Below are positions 34,581 to 42,568 of a DNA stretch of 64,000 bases, piece by piece. The notes beneath the pieces are model-generated. The model was not told where the DNA came from, made no database searches, and was given only the letters and a program-made list of their open reading frames with translations. The DNA is taken from positions 41,761 to 105,760 of the forward strand of contig JAVBRK010000011.1 in the NCBI GenBank assembly GCA_031548005.1. The letters are read 5' to 3'. The position numbers and the translations under genes are program-made. Numbering within the stretch: the first letter of the stretch is position 1; each line of letters opens with the position of its first letter. The DNA is from BNXB01 sp031548005 (GTDB lineage Bacteria; Bacteroidota; Bacteroidia; Bacteroidales; Azobacteroidaceae).

Positions 34581-35657
34581 TTAGTTCGATTTGTTTTCAA
34601 TGGTATTAGAATAATTTCTCCACTTTTCGATCAACTTGCTCATATCCGGAGGCAACGGAGATTCAAAATAAATTTCATTTCCCGTCGACGGATGTATAAA
34701 GCCAAGCGTTCGGGCATGCAAAGCCTGCCGGGGACAGATTTCAAAGCAGTTTTGTATAAATTTTTTGTATTTCGCCTGCAAACTTCCTTTTAAGATCTGA
34801 TCTCCTCCATACCGGCTGTCATTAAACAGCGTGTGGCCGATATATTTCATATGCACACGTATCTGGTGTGTTCTTCCGGTTTCCAAGCGGCATTCAACCA
34901 GGGTAACATATCCGAAACGCTCCAAAACCCGGTAATGTGTTACAGCCGGCTTACCATGATCTCCCTGCGGAAAAACGGTCATCAGAAGCTTATCTTTTAA
35001 ATGACGTCCGATATTTCCCTCGATCGTTCCCTCGTCTTCTTTCAGATTTCCCCAAACCAGTGCAGTGTACTTCCGGCTGGTCGTTTTATTAAAAAACTGA
35101 ATGCCAAGACTTGTTCTGGCTTCAGGAGTTTTAGCTATCACCAGCAACCCGGAAGTATCCTTATCGATCCGGTGGACCAATCCCAACCGCGGATCGCTGA
35201 TATCATGCTCCGGGTGATCCTTAAAATGCCAGGCTATTCCGTTGACCAGAGTTCCCGTGTAATTTCCATGACCAGGGTGTACCACCAGACCGGCCGGCTT
35301 ATCGACGACCAATACATCCCGGTCTTCATAAACGACATTCAGAGGAATATCTTCCGGTATAATCTCGACTTCCCGCCGTGGATAATCCATCATGATGGTA
35401 ATCACATCCATCGGCTTGACCTTATAATTCGACCTGACAGCATTTCCATTGACAAGGATGAACCCTGCATCAGCAGCTTGCTGTATACGGTTCCGGGACG
35501 CATTTTCAATCCGAACGGACAGGAATTTATCAACCCGCAACAATCCTTGACCTTTGTCGGCTACAAAACGGTAATGTTCATACAACTGACCGGAAGGTTC
35601 ATCTGCCGTCTGCAAATCTTCCAGGTCGTCTTCTATATCTTCCAGAAAATCATCCAT
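34581..35657 (-). CDS. rluD: Large-subunit rRNA pseudouridine synthase, RluD family
   Basis: RluA/RluD family enzyme that converts uridines to pseudouridine in 23S rRNA. An N-terminal S4 domain (LLRVDKFLSVRIENASRNRI) is followed by the catalytic domain: DVLVVDKPAGLVVHPGHGNY, the active-site motif GLVHRIDKDTSGLLVIAKT with its catalytic Asp, and LETGRTHQIRVHMKYIGHTL. Length 358. ATG 35657 is used in place of the TTG at 35663, directly after the PASTA gene stop, so the two are co-transcribed. Confidence 0.95.
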   Translation of the reverse strand: MDDFLEDIEDDLEDLQTADEPSGQLYEHYRFVADKGQGLLRVDKFLSVRIENASRNRIQQAADAGFILVNGNAVRSNYKVKPMDVITIMMDYPRREVEIIPEDIPLNVVYEDRDVLVVDKPAGLVVHPGHGNYTGTLVNGIAWHFKDHPEHDISDPRLGLVHRIDKDTSGLLVIAKTPEARTSLGIQFFNKTTSRKYTALVWGNLKEDEGTIEGNIGRHLKDKLLMTVFPQGDHGKPAVTHYRVLERFGYVTLVECRLETGRTHQIRVHMKYIGHTLFNDSRYGGDQILKGSLQAKYKKFIQNCFEICPRQALHARTLGFIHPSTGNEIYFESPLPPDMSKLIEKWRNYSNTIENKSN

Positions 35658-35663
35658 AGACAA

Positions 35664-36275
35664 CTAAAACCAGGATTCTTCAGAAGTTCCTTCAATAACA
35701 GCCGTATCAGCCTCTTCCAAGGCAGGAACCTGCCCGGAACTAACCTCCAGGGTGAGTCTGCTGTTGGCCGGCAACTTTTCCCCGGTTTTCACCTCCCTGC
35801 CCGAATATTTAAGTCCTACTACCAGATCCCGGTACTGGCCCGGAACAGATTGTACATTCACATTTTCAAAACCAATAGCTGAAAGCATGGAGGTGGCTTG
35901 TCTCTGCGACAAATCCCGCACTTCAGGAATAGTAAACATCTGTGTCGAGAATGCATTTACAGTCAGGTATACAATCCGGCTTTCCTTTACCCGGGTCCCG
36001 GCTTTGGGAGACATTTCAACGATGCTTCCGGGCGCGGCGTTTTTAATAAAAGCCGAGTCGATCACTTCATACCGGAGTGTGTTCTTATCCAAAAATTTAG
36101 CAGCCTCTTCCACTTTCAATCCTTTGACATCAGGGACAGTTACAGCCTTTCCATGTTGCGTATAAACATTCAGCCAGCAAAGAACCAGCCACACGAGCAA
36201 TATCAAGACCAATACCGCTAACAGGATTGTCCTGACCAGGACGTTTTTCCAGATTAAATTCCAAAATTTACTCAT
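35664..36275 (-). CDS. PASTA domain membrane protein
   Basis: About 203 residues: one membrane segment (TILLAVLVLILLVWLVLCWL) followed outside by two to three PASTA repeats (VTVPDVKGLKVEEAAKFLDK, FTIPEVRDLSQRQATSMLSA, and VQSVPGQYRDLVVGLKYSGR). PASTA modules bind peptidoglycan or muropeptides in PBPs and Ser/Thr kinases. No catalytic domain is present, so a wall-sensing or scaffold role is inferred. ATG 36275 gives a sensible N-terminus; the longer frame runs through unrelated residues. It is conserved next to rluD in Bacteroidales. Confidence 0.88.
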   Translation of the reverse strand: MSKFWNLIWKNVLVRTILLAVLVLILLVWLVLCWLNVYTQHGKAVTVPDVKGLKVEEAAKFLDKNTLRYEVIDSAFIKNAAPGSIVEMSPKAGTRVKESRIVYLTVNAFSTQMFTIPEVRDLSQRQATSMLSAIGFENVNVQSVPGQYRDLVVGLKYSGREVKTGEKLPANSRLTLEVSSGQVPALEEADTAVIEGTSEESWF

Positions 36276-36383
36276 ATTATTCTGACCTTCTTTCTGCCGG
36301 CAATTGCTTTCTTTATTGCCAGATACAATTAATTCATACTTCCACGCATCAAAAATACAAAATAAAACAGAATAACAGAACAC

Positions 36384-36419
36384 AAAAAGGGAACAAACCT
36401 ATAAAAGTTCATTCCCTTT
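36384..36419 (-). terminator. Intrinsic terminator of rpmH
   Basis: On the minus strand AAAGGGAA (36412-36419) pairs with TTCCCTTT (36386-36393), extended inward by AAC/GTT after a mismatch, and runs into TTTTTG. It sits 22 bases after the rpmH stop. Confidence 0.65.
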
Positions 36420-36440
36420 CGTATTATCTTAATACTATTA

Positions 36441-36593
36441 TCAGCCGTTATATTCGTCGGATACAGTCAGTTTTTTTCTTCCTTTTGCACGACGGGAAGC
36501 CAGCACTCTGCGGCCATTGGCTGTTTCCATTCTGCTACGGAAGCCATGTTTATTTTTTCTTTTTCTATTTGAAGGTTGAAATGTCCTTTTCAT
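36441..36593 (-). CDS. rpmH: 50S ribosomal protein L34
   Basis: A 50-residue basic protein, short enough to be missed by length cut-offs. It reads MKRTFQPSNRKRKNKHGFRS, then RMETANGRRVLASRRAKGRK, ending KLTVSDEYNG: an unmistakable L34. It has its own full promoter and terminator. In many bacteria rpmH lies near dnaA/rnpA; here it is divergent from efp. Confidence 0.98.
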   Translation of the reverse strand: MKRTFQPSNRKRKNKHGFRSRMETANGRRVLASRRAKGRKKLTVSDEYNG

Positions 36594-36640
36594 GACGATA
36601 TTTATTTTTTTATGTTATTATTCGCAAACAAATCGGGCTG

Positions 36641-36671
36641 CAAAGATATAAATTATTTTTCAACAGACAAA
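36641..36671 (-). promoter_or_regulatory. Bacteroidetes-type promoter of rpmH
   Basis: Minus strand: TTTG (36668-36671), 19-base spacer, TATCTTTG (36641-36648). Full consensus match, 47 bases before the ATG. Confidence 0.8.
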
Positions 36672-36720
36672 ACTTTTGTAAGTTTTCTCCCGAATCTTTC
36701 TGATTTTTAGGTTTCCGGGT

Positions 36721-36751
36721 TTTGATATTTGGGGTAAAATACCTACATTTG
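36721..36751 (+). promoter_or_regulatory. Bacteroidetes-type promoter of efp
   Basis: TTTG (36721-36724), 19-base spacer, TACATTTG (36744-36751). Full consensus match, 28 bases before the ATG; divergent from the rpmH promoter with 49 bases between them. Confidence 0.8.
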
Positions 36752-36779
36752 CGCTCAAAATTCAACTATAACTATAATT

Positions 36780-37343
36780 ATGGCTAGTACAGCAGATTTC
36801 AAAAACGGAATGTGTATCGATATGGATGGTCAATATTACTATATTACCGAATTCCTGCACGTTAAACCCGGAAAAGGTCCGGCATTTGTCCGCACCAAGC
36901 TCAAAAATGTAACTACCGGACGAACTCTGGATAAAACATGGAACTCCGGAGTGAAAGTGGACGAGGTCCGCATCGAGAGAAGACCTTATCAGTTCCTTTA
37001 TCAGGACGATATGGGCTATAATTTCATGAATAACGAAACATTCGAACAGGTTTCCATTGCCAAAGATAATATTACAGGCGTCGATTTCCTGAAAGAAGGA
37101 GATATTGCAGAAGTAGTTATCCATGCAGACTCCGAAACCATTCTGTTTGCCGAACTTCCTCCGCATGTGATATTGCAGGTTACCTATACGGAGCCGGGCC
37201 TGAAAGGAGATACAGCAACCAATGCCACTAAACCCGCTACACTGGAAACGGGAGCAGAAATCCGGGTACCTCTGTTTATCGAAGAAGGCGAAAAAATCAA
37301 AGTAGATACACGCGACCGTTCATATGTTGAACGGGCAAAATAA
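36780..37343 (+). CDS. efp: Elongation factor P
   Basis: Relieves ribosome stalling at polyproline stretches. Domain I shows GMCIDMDGQYYYITEFLHVK with the loop PGKGPAFVRTKLKNV, placing Lys at the tip position used for modification in other species; domains II and III follow (VDEVRIERRPYQFLYQDDMG, then LETGAEIRVPLFIEEGEKIK and VDTRDRSYVERAK). Length 187 is exact for the family. A strong hairpin terminator follows. Confidence 0.98.
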   Translation: MASTADFKNGMCIDMDGQYYYITEFLHVKPGKGPAFVRTKLKNVTTGRTLDKTWNSGVKVDEVRIERRPYQFLYQDDMGYNFMNNETFEQVSIAKDNITGVDFLKEGDIAEVVIHADSETILFAELPPHVILQVTYTEPGLKGDTATNATKPATLETGAEIRVPLFIEEGEKIKVDTRDRSYVERAK

Positions 37344-37365
37344 GCCCTCTGTTATAAGCATTTTA

Positions 37366-37414
37366 AAAAACAGGAATTAAGAACCGGTTTGTTTAATTCC
37401 TAATTCCTGTTTTT
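37366..37414 (+). terminator. Intrinsic terminator after efp
   Basis: AAAAACAGGAATTA (37366-37379) and TAATTCCTGTTTTT (37401-37414) form a perfect 14-bp stem with a 21-base loop; symmetrical A and T tracts make it able to work in both directions. Confidence 0.85.
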
Positions 37415-37438
37415 AAATTTTTATTTTTACCATTAACC

Positions 37439-38140
37439 ATGACCGACTCCCCAAAACTCCGTGTAAAAGATTGGGCGGAAGAAGACCGTCCACGGGAAAA
37501 AATACTCCTGAAAGGCATCCATTCGCTGTCGGATGCCGAATTATTAGCCATCATCATCGGTTCCGGAAGTAAGAATGAAACCGCAGTAGGACTCGCCCAG
37601 CGCATCCTCTGGTCGGCTGGAAATAATCTCGGGAAACTCGGAAAACTTCCCGTCAAGCAACTGGTTTCAGAATTCAAGGGTATCGGAACAGCCAAAGCAA
37701 TCAGCATTGTAGCGGCATTAGAACTCGGAAAAAGAAGAAATGCCCAGGTTTGTTTCCCGCAAGAAACCATCCTGAGCAGCAAGGATACCTTTCAGCATTT
37801 TTATCCTCTTTTATGTGATATTCCGCACGAAGAATTCTGGGTGCTGTTATTGAATCGTTCTTCCAAAATCACAAACCGGATTAAGATCAGCCAGGGAGGC
37901 GTTTCCGAAACGATTGTCGATCTGAAAATGATCTTAAAGGAAGCAGTACTGCATCTGGCTTCGAGCATTATCCTGTGCCATAACCATCCTTCCGGCAATC
38001 CACTTCCAAGCCAGAACGACGACCTTATAACTCAAAGAGTAAAAGATAGTTGCCGGTTGGTTGATATCACAGTGTTAGACCATCTTATTGTATGCGATGG
38101 CAGATATTACAGTTACGCCGACGAAGGACGGATCATTTGA
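37439..38140 (+). CDS. radC: RadC family JAB-domain protein
   Basis: A 233-residue protein named RadC, although its role in DNA repair has been questioned. N-terminal helix-hairpin-helix region (LRVKDWAEEDRPREKILLKG, LSDAELLAIIIGSGS, GIGTAKAISIVAALELG) and C-terminal MPN/JAB metalloprotease-like domain with the metal motif ILCHNHPSGNPLPSQNDD (H-x-H plus later D). Complete and alone on its strand between efp and the convergent DUF2795 gene, whose stop directly abuts it. Confidence 0.93.
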   Translation: MTDSPKLRVKDWAEEDRPREKILLKGIHSLSDAELLAIIIGSGSKNETAVGLAQRILWSAGNNLGKLGKLPVKQLVSEFKGIGTAKAISIVAALELGKRRNAQVCFPQETILSSKDTFQHFYPLLCDIPHEEFWVLLLNRSSKITNRIKISQGGVSETIVDLKMILKEAVLHLASSIILCHNHPSGNPLPSQNDDLITQRVKDSCRLVDITVLDHLIVCDGRYYSYADEGRII

Positions 38141-38362
38141 TCAGTATTCTTCTTCATTAAAGAAAAAGTCTTCTTTGCTCGGATAATCAGGCCAGATATC
38201 TTCAATACATTCATAAATTTCCCCTTCATCCTCAATCTCCTGCAGATTTTCAATTACTTCCAACGGAGCCCCGGAACGCAATGCAAAATCAATCAATTCA
38301 TCTTTGGTTGCGGGCCATGGAGCATCTTCCAGTTTTGAAGCCAATTCTAACGTCCAATACAT
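38141..38362 (-). CDS. DUF2795 domain protein
   Basis: A 73-residue acidic protein beginning MYWTLELASKLEDAPWPATK, with DELIDFALRSGAPLEVIENL and IYECIEDIWPDYP. This is the small DUF2795 family common in Bacteroidales, of unknown function. A -7-like TATTTTTG lies on the minus strand at 38418-38425, 55 bases before the ATG. It abuts radC tail to tail without any spacer. Confidence 0.85.
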   Translation of the reverse strand: MYWTLELASKLEDAPWPATKDELIDFALRSGAPLEVIENLQEIEDEGEIYECIEDIWPDYPSKEDFFFNEEEY

Positions 38363-38437
38363 AGGTTTTACACTAAAATGTATACTTTCTTTTGGTTTTT
38401 TTGTTGCAATTTTCGCACAAAAATATAATAATAATTT

Positions 38438-38992
38438 TTACTTACAAGGTTTTTGCCAAAAAACTTCTTGTCCGTTTCTATCGAAACTTTCTTTCCGGGC
38501 TAAAACGAAAAAATAATCCGATAGCCGGTTTATGTAAGACATCAGCAAAGACTCATCCTCAGAAAACTCAGGAATCCGGTAAATATTCCTCTCTGCACGG
38601 CGACAGACACTGCGGCAGACATGAGCCAAAGCCGCGCTTCTGCATCCTCCGGGAAGTATAAAATTATCCAACCGCGGAAGGTAGGTATCCATCCGGTCGA
38701 TCTCCTCCTCCAGAACAATAATCTGCTGCTGCTCTACAATACACCCGTTATCGACACTTTCTTCGGTTGCCAAAGAGCAGCCCACTGTAAATAACGTGGA
38801 TTGCACCTGTAGCAAAACTTCCCGGTCATGGCTATCTTCGATCTCCTCCAGAAGCAAGCCTATAAAAGAATTCAACTCGTCGACCGTACCATAGGCATCC
38901 AAACGGACATGCGACTTAGAAACTCTTTTTCCGCCGACTAAAGATGTCGAACCTTTGTCTCCTGTTTTTGTATAAAGTCTGCTCTTTTCCAT
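38438..38992 (-). CDS. Cob(I)yrinic acid a,c-diamide / cob(I)alamin adenosyltransferase, PduO type
   Basis: Forms adenosylcobalamin by moving adenosine from ATP to Co(I). PduO-type signature at the N-terminus: SRLYTKTGDKGSTSLVGGKR (ATP site) and DAYGTVDELNSFIGLLLEE; C-terminal LPRLDNFILPGGCRSAALAH and VCRSVCRRAERNIYRI with the conserved Arg residues. Length 184 is normal. The first 77 bases overlap the end of the methyltransferase-like gene upstream, an unusually long overlap. Confidence 0.93.
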   Translation of the reverse strand: MEKSRLYTKTGDKGSTSLVGGKRVSKSHVRLDAYGTVDELNSFIGLLLEEIEDSHDREVLLQVQSTLFTVGCSLATEESVDNGCIVEQQQIIVLEEEIDRMDTYLPRLDNFILPGGCRSAALAHVCRSVCRRAERNIYRIPEFSEDESLLMSYINRLSDYFFVLARKESFDRNGQEVFWQKPCK

Positions 38993-39734
38993 TATTAAAA
39001 TAAACTTTATGGTGTTGTTTATGAGTTCTTTTGTTCAAAAATACAATACCCAATGCATATAAGTCCAACGAAACGGAAACCTGCTCACAAGCAATCGTAT
39101 CTTTCCATATCTTATTCATCGATTTACCTTTATGAATCCCATCGATTATAAGAATAGCCTCTTCTCCTGCATTTAAGAGACACTCCACTGTTACTCCGGC
39201 ACATAAATCATGCCCTGCTATATTGATAAAAAATAAATCGATCTTCTTTTTTTCTTCAAAAACAGCCTGCATTCCGGTTAAATAGCTTCCCTGCCGTACT
39301 GTAATGTTATTAAATCCGGCCTTTTCCGCCATCATCCGGGTTAATGTGCAAGACTCTTCGCTTTCTTCCAGTACTATGCACTCGAGCTCCGAATTGGCTG
39401 CTGCGGTGTAGAGGCACATGATTCCAGCAGGAGATCCGACCTGAAAAACAATCTTACACCTGAAAAAGTTCACAAGCCGGAAAAGTAAGGTTCCATAATT
39501 GTGATTCTGAATTTTTCGGATTTTTGCTGCACCGGATATATGGATCTGACTATAAATAATTTTTCGGATTCTCTTTATCTTATCAAAAGCGTAATAAGGC
39601 ATCTTTTCCTCTATTACTTTCGTTATCAGATCATAAACAAAAGGGGAGTGTACCCCGAATCCTTTCCTGTAGCGAAGCTTTCTGTAAAACTTATTGGTTA
39701 TTTCGGCTAATCCGGTTATCCTCGGTATTTTCAT
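38916..39734 (-). CDS. Methyltransferase-like protein with extended C-terminus
   Basis: A 272-residue protein resembling the Rossmann-type SAM methyltransferase-like family found in Bacteroidales. Seen: FGVHSPFVYDLITKVIEEK at the N-terminus, a central CKIVFQVGSPAGIMCLYTAA strand-loop, LECIVLEESEESCTLTRMMA and KIDLFFINIAGHD. The glycine loop is weak (QVGSPAG), so activity is uncertain. The homologous part appears to end about KQHHKVYF. Some 25 further residues come from reading into the adenosyltransferase gene, so the original stop may have been lost. Its ATG overlaps the DUF1287 remnant stop (ATGA). Confidence 0.65.
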   Translation of the reverse strand: MKIPRITGLAEITNKFYRKLRYRKGFGVHSPFVYDLITKVIEEKMPYYAFDKIKRIRKIIYSQIHISGAAKIRKIQNHNYGTLLFRLVNFFRCKIVFQVGSPAGIMCLYTAAANSELECIVLEESEESCTLTRMMAEKAGFNNITVRQGSYLTGMQAVFEEKKKIDLFFINIAGHDLCAGVTVECLLNAGEEAILIIDGIHKGKSMNKIWKDTIACEQVSVSLDLYALGIVFLNKRTHKQHHKVYFNNGKEQTLYKNRRQRFDIFSRRKKSF

Positions 39735-39931
39735 CCCTTATACCTGTAATGTCCGATAATCTTGTTGCTGAACAAACAATCTTCCAGCACCTGTCCTCCA
39801 CCGATATTGCGTACAATCAGATAGCGTCGCCCGTCGGGCGATTTTTTATTCACTACAATCCCGATATAATTGTTGAAACTCGAACTCACGACCAGAAAAT
39901 GAAGAATTATAATCATCCGTATTTTTTTCAT
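39731..39931 (-). pseudogene. DUF1287 protein remnant with internal deletion
   Basis: A 66-codon frame: an N-terminal signal-like segment (MKKIRMIIILHFLVVSSSF) joins directly to YIGIVVNKKSPDGRRYLIVR and NIGGGQVLEDCLFSNKIIGH. The latter matches the C-terminus of DUF1287 proteins (HIGIV..R.......VHNIGGG...ED.LF.....GHYR), which are normally about 200 residues. The middle, including the catalytic-looking part, seems to have been deleted in frame. A longer reading frame to 39988 adds residues without a signal. The stop overlaps the next gene's ATG, so the operon link has been kept. Confidence 0.6.
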
Positions 39932-40147
39932 TTCAACTCCTTTTTGATTTTCAATGGAATGCGGAATTTCTGTTATTTGTACGGACACAAAATTAATGAA
40001 ATAATTAAAATTTAAGTCGCTGCAGGTGATTTTTGATTTTTTCGCCCAATCCGGGCGTGTATAGGTTCAGTGTAGTAGTTTTTCAGTTGGAGACAAGGCA
40101 AAGCAAGAAAGCACGTGCATTATAACAAGGAAGTCAATAAAAATTTG

Positions 40148-40155
40148 TATTTTTG
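40148..40155 (+). promoter_or_regulatory. -7-like element of the methyltransferase gene
   Basis: TATTTTTG matches TAnnTTTG, 17 bases before the ATG at 40173. No TTTG at the -33 position. Confidence 0.4.
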
Positions 40156-40172
40156 TAGAAAACAAATATTAG

Positions 40173-41450
40173 ATGAAGACAACTCATAGAATAATCAATG
40201 GTGATAGCCGACAGATGAACCTGATAAAAGACAAGTCGGTTCATCTTATTATTACATCCCCACCATATTGGCAATTAAAAGATTATGGGACAGACAATCA
40301 AATCGGGTTTCATGAGAGTTACGAAAGTTATATTAATAATCTGAATTTGGTTTGGTCTGAATGTAACCGTGTTTTACATGACGGTTGCCGACTTTGCATA
40401 AATATTGGTGACCAATTTGCCCGTTCTGTTTATTATGGACGCTATAAGGTAATTCCAATTCGTACGGAAATTATCAAATTCTGTGAATCCATAGGAATGG
40501 ATTATATGGGAGCTGTTATTTGGCAAAAACAAACTACCATGAACACAACAGGTGGTGGCGCTATTATGGGAAGTTTTCCCTATCCAAGAAATGGAATATT
40601 AAAAATTGATTATGAGTTTATTTTGATTTTTAAAAAACAAGGCAATGCGCCAAAACCTACTGAAGAACAAAAACACTTATCCGAAATGAGTAAAGACGAA
40701 TGGAATGCCTATTTCGCTTCTCATTGGACTTTTGGGGGCGCTAAGCAAGAGGGACATATAGCCATGTTTCCCGAAGAATTACCAGCACGACTGATTAAAA
40801 TGTTTTCATTTGCAGGCGAAACAGTTCTAGATCCATTTATGGGAAGTGGAACAACAGCTTTAGCCGCACGAAATCTGCAAAGAAATTCTATTGGTTATGA
40901 GATAAATTCTGAATTCATTCCTTTTTATAAATCAAAATTGAATGTTCAACAAGGAGACTTTAACGGAACAGAATATTTAATTCAAACCGACAGTGTTACA
41001 ACTGATAGTGAAGAGCGAATATCAAAATTACTATATATTTTTTCTGACCCCCATAAATTAGACAAAAAAATTGACATTAAGAAGCTTCAATTTGGTTCTA
41101 AAATCGACAAGAACAGTGCAGAAAGAGAGGAATATTATACAGTAAAGAGCATTACAAATCCTTATCTCATCGAATTGAACAATAATCTAAAAATTCGTCT
41201 TATTGGCATTAAAGAAAAACCATCTGTAAATGGAGAAGCTACAAAGTTTCTATCTGAGAAATTAAAGGGACAAAAAGTTTTTATGAAATATGACCAAATC
41301 AAATACGATAATGACAATAATTTGTTTTGCTACCTATACCTAAAAAACAAAACATTTATCAATGTACATTTACTAAAGGCAGGGTTAGTAGAAGTTGACA
41401 CGGCTATAGATTTCAAATATATAGGAAAATTTAAAACCTTATCAATATGA
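40173..41450 (+). CDS. DNA (cytosine-N4) methyltransferase fused to an SNase-like domain
   Basis: Modification enzyme of a type II system. The catalytic motif IV is TSPPYW at residues 28-33, the form typical of N4-cytosine enzymes. The SAM motif I comes later (AGETVLDPFMGSGTTALAAR), the beta-class order. After about residue 315 a second domain follows: YYTVKSITNPYLIELNNNLK, IRLIGIKEKP, GEATKFLSEKLKGQKVFMKY and FINVHLLKAGLVEVD. This follows a staphylococcal-nuclease OB fold, but the catalytic Asp, Asp/Thr and second Arg positions are replaced (ITNPY for IDGDT, IKEKP for VDTPE). The fusion may therefore serve in DNA binding. The next gene's ATG overlaps its stop by 4 bases (ATGA). Confidence 0.82.
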   Translation: MKTTHRIINGDSRQMNLIKDKSVHLIITSPPYWQLKDYGTDNQIGFHESYESYINNLNLVWSECNRVLHDGCRLCINIGDQFARSVYYGRYKVIPIRTEIIKFCESIGMDYMGAVIWQKQTTMNTTGGGAIMGSFPYPRNGILKIDYEFILIFKKQGNAPKPTEEQKHLSEMSKDEWNAYFASHWTFGGAKQEGHIAMFPEELPARLIKMFSFAGETVLDPFMGSGTTALAARNLQRNSIGYEINSEFIPFYKSKLNVQQGDFNGTEYLIQTDSVTTDSEERISKLLYIFSDPHKLDKKIDIKKLQFGSKIDKNSAEREEYYTVKSITNPYLIELNNNLKIRLIGIKEKPSVNGEATKFLSEKLKGQKVFMKYDQIKYDNDNNLFCYLYLKNKTFINVHLLKAGLVEVDTAIDFKYIGKFKTLSI

Positions 41451-41673
41451 ATGAGGAACAACAACAGATATGGGAATATCTAAAGGCTAACTCAGTAGGC
41501 AGGAATAATGTGATACATATTGCAGACTTAGCAAACAACTTAGGGTTTCCTCCGAATGGAACAAATAACGACGACGTAAGAAGATGGATTAAAGAGAAGA
41601 AGCTGCCCGTTTTGTAGAAAGGAAAACAAGGACAGGTGTTATTAGAACGATAGATTATTATATACCAGAATGA
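41447..41673 (+). pseudogene. Small winged-helix-like protein of the RM operon, frameshifted
   Basis: From ATG 41447 the frame reads MNEEQQQIWEYLKANSVGRN, then VIHIADLANNLGFPPNG and DDVRRWIKEKKL, and stops at 41617 after 56 residues. The -1 frame then gives ARFVERKTRTGVIRTIDYYI and ends at TGA 41671-41673, exactly overlapping the ATG of the endonuclease gene (ATGA). The product would be about 75 residues with a winged-helix-like pattern, perhaps a controller protein. The perfect junction suggests the ancestral gene was intact. No clear slippery heptamer is present, so mutation is more likely than programmed frameshifting. Confidence 0.6.
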
Positions 41674-42350
41674 AAAAATACTCCATGGATTTTGGCAAGA
41701 AAGAAAAGGTCTTGAATTATGCTTGCCAAACCTATCAACTTTCAAGGCCTAATAAAGTTGGCGCAGTAATGGTTTTAATCAGAGAATGCCAACCTCAAAC
41801 TATTGAAAAATGGGAAAAATGGTATTTTGAAAACGCTTACACTGAGGCGAAAACCAAGACCAAAATTACAAAAGAAAGTTTGGACGAACTTGGTGAGCGA
41901 CTTCATGAAAAAATAACCGAAGTAGTCATTCCTGAATGGCAAGTAGCTTTTGCTCAATTGACATTACAAGATTGCATTGACTACATTTACAATTTGACAA
42001 TCAATCGGACTTTTGACGGATTCCTCAGGGAAAAGTCTGTTGTAAATGACGGTTTAGTGAAAATCTTTCCGAATATTGAATTTGAGGAGAGCGATTCCGA
42101 ACTTGACCATGCGGGCGACATTGATTATATCGCAAGAATTGGCAGTAAAGCATTTGGCATACAAATAAAACCAATTACCGCAAAAGCCAATTTTGGAAGC
42201 TATTCAGCAACAGAGAGAATGAAAGCAAGTTTTACTGACTTCGAAAATAAGTTTGGAGGGAAAGTATTTATCGTATTCAGTCTTGATGGAGAGATTGCAA
42301 ATAAAGAAGTGATTGTAGAAATTGAGAAAGAAATAGGTCGACTTGGATAA
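41670..42350 (+). CDS. MjaI family type II restriction endonuclease
   Basis: A 226-residue protein resembling the MjaI restriction endonuclease family (recognition CTAG in the founding member). N-terminal MDFGKKEKVLNYACQTYQLS and PNKVGAVMVLIRECQPQTIE; the C-terminal half holds the PD-(D/E)XK-like core: TFDGFLREKSVVNDGLVKIF, SDSELDHAGDIDYIARIGSK, then FGIQIKPITAKANFG, giving D...D...QIKP as the expected acidic-x-Lys pattern. It is the last gene of the methyltransferase > small protein > endonuclease set. Specificity for CTAG is inferred from family only. Confidence 0.82.
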   Translation: MKKYSMDFGKKEKVLNYACQTYQLSRPNKVGAVMVLIRECQPQTIEKWEKWYFENAYTEAKTKTKITKESLDELGERLHEKITEVVIPEWQVAFAQLTLQDCIDYIYNLTINRTFDGFLREKSVVNDGLVKIFPNIEFEESDSELDHAGDIDYIARIGSKAFGIQIKPITAKANFGSYSATERMKASFTDFENKFGGKVFIVFSLDGEIANKEVIVEIEKEIGRLG

Positions 42351-42428
42351 ATTCCTTCTAAAACAATGCATGGCATAATCCTTTATTTATCTCAACACAA
42401 AGATATATTCCAAGAACAAAATGCCAAG

Positions 42429-42533
42429 GCTGAAATACGCACGGTTTACTAACTCGTTACCTCTGAATCTCAAAAAATATACTAATAACTTATTATTCAA
42501 TAAATTATACAAAACTAATGAAAATGTAAAATA
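42429..42533 (+). repeat. Dispersed ~103-bp repeat, copy 2
   Basis: Second copy of the repeat at 9088-9190. The first 38 bases are nearly identical to copy 1, with one additional T after GCACGG; the remainder diverges more but keeps TTATTATTCAA and A-rich blocks in register. It lies after the restriction-modification genes and 36 bases before the sensor kinase gene, mirroring copy 1, which also follows accessory genes. Confidence 0.8.
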
Positions 42534-42568
42534 AAATTCATATTTTTACCATCCTTATCCATTTCATC

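Noticed and set aside
41593..41617. Programmed -1 frameshift in the small restriction-operon gene
   Set aside because: No X_XXY_YYZ slippery heptamer in the correct phase and no evident downstream stem; a plain mutation explains it better.
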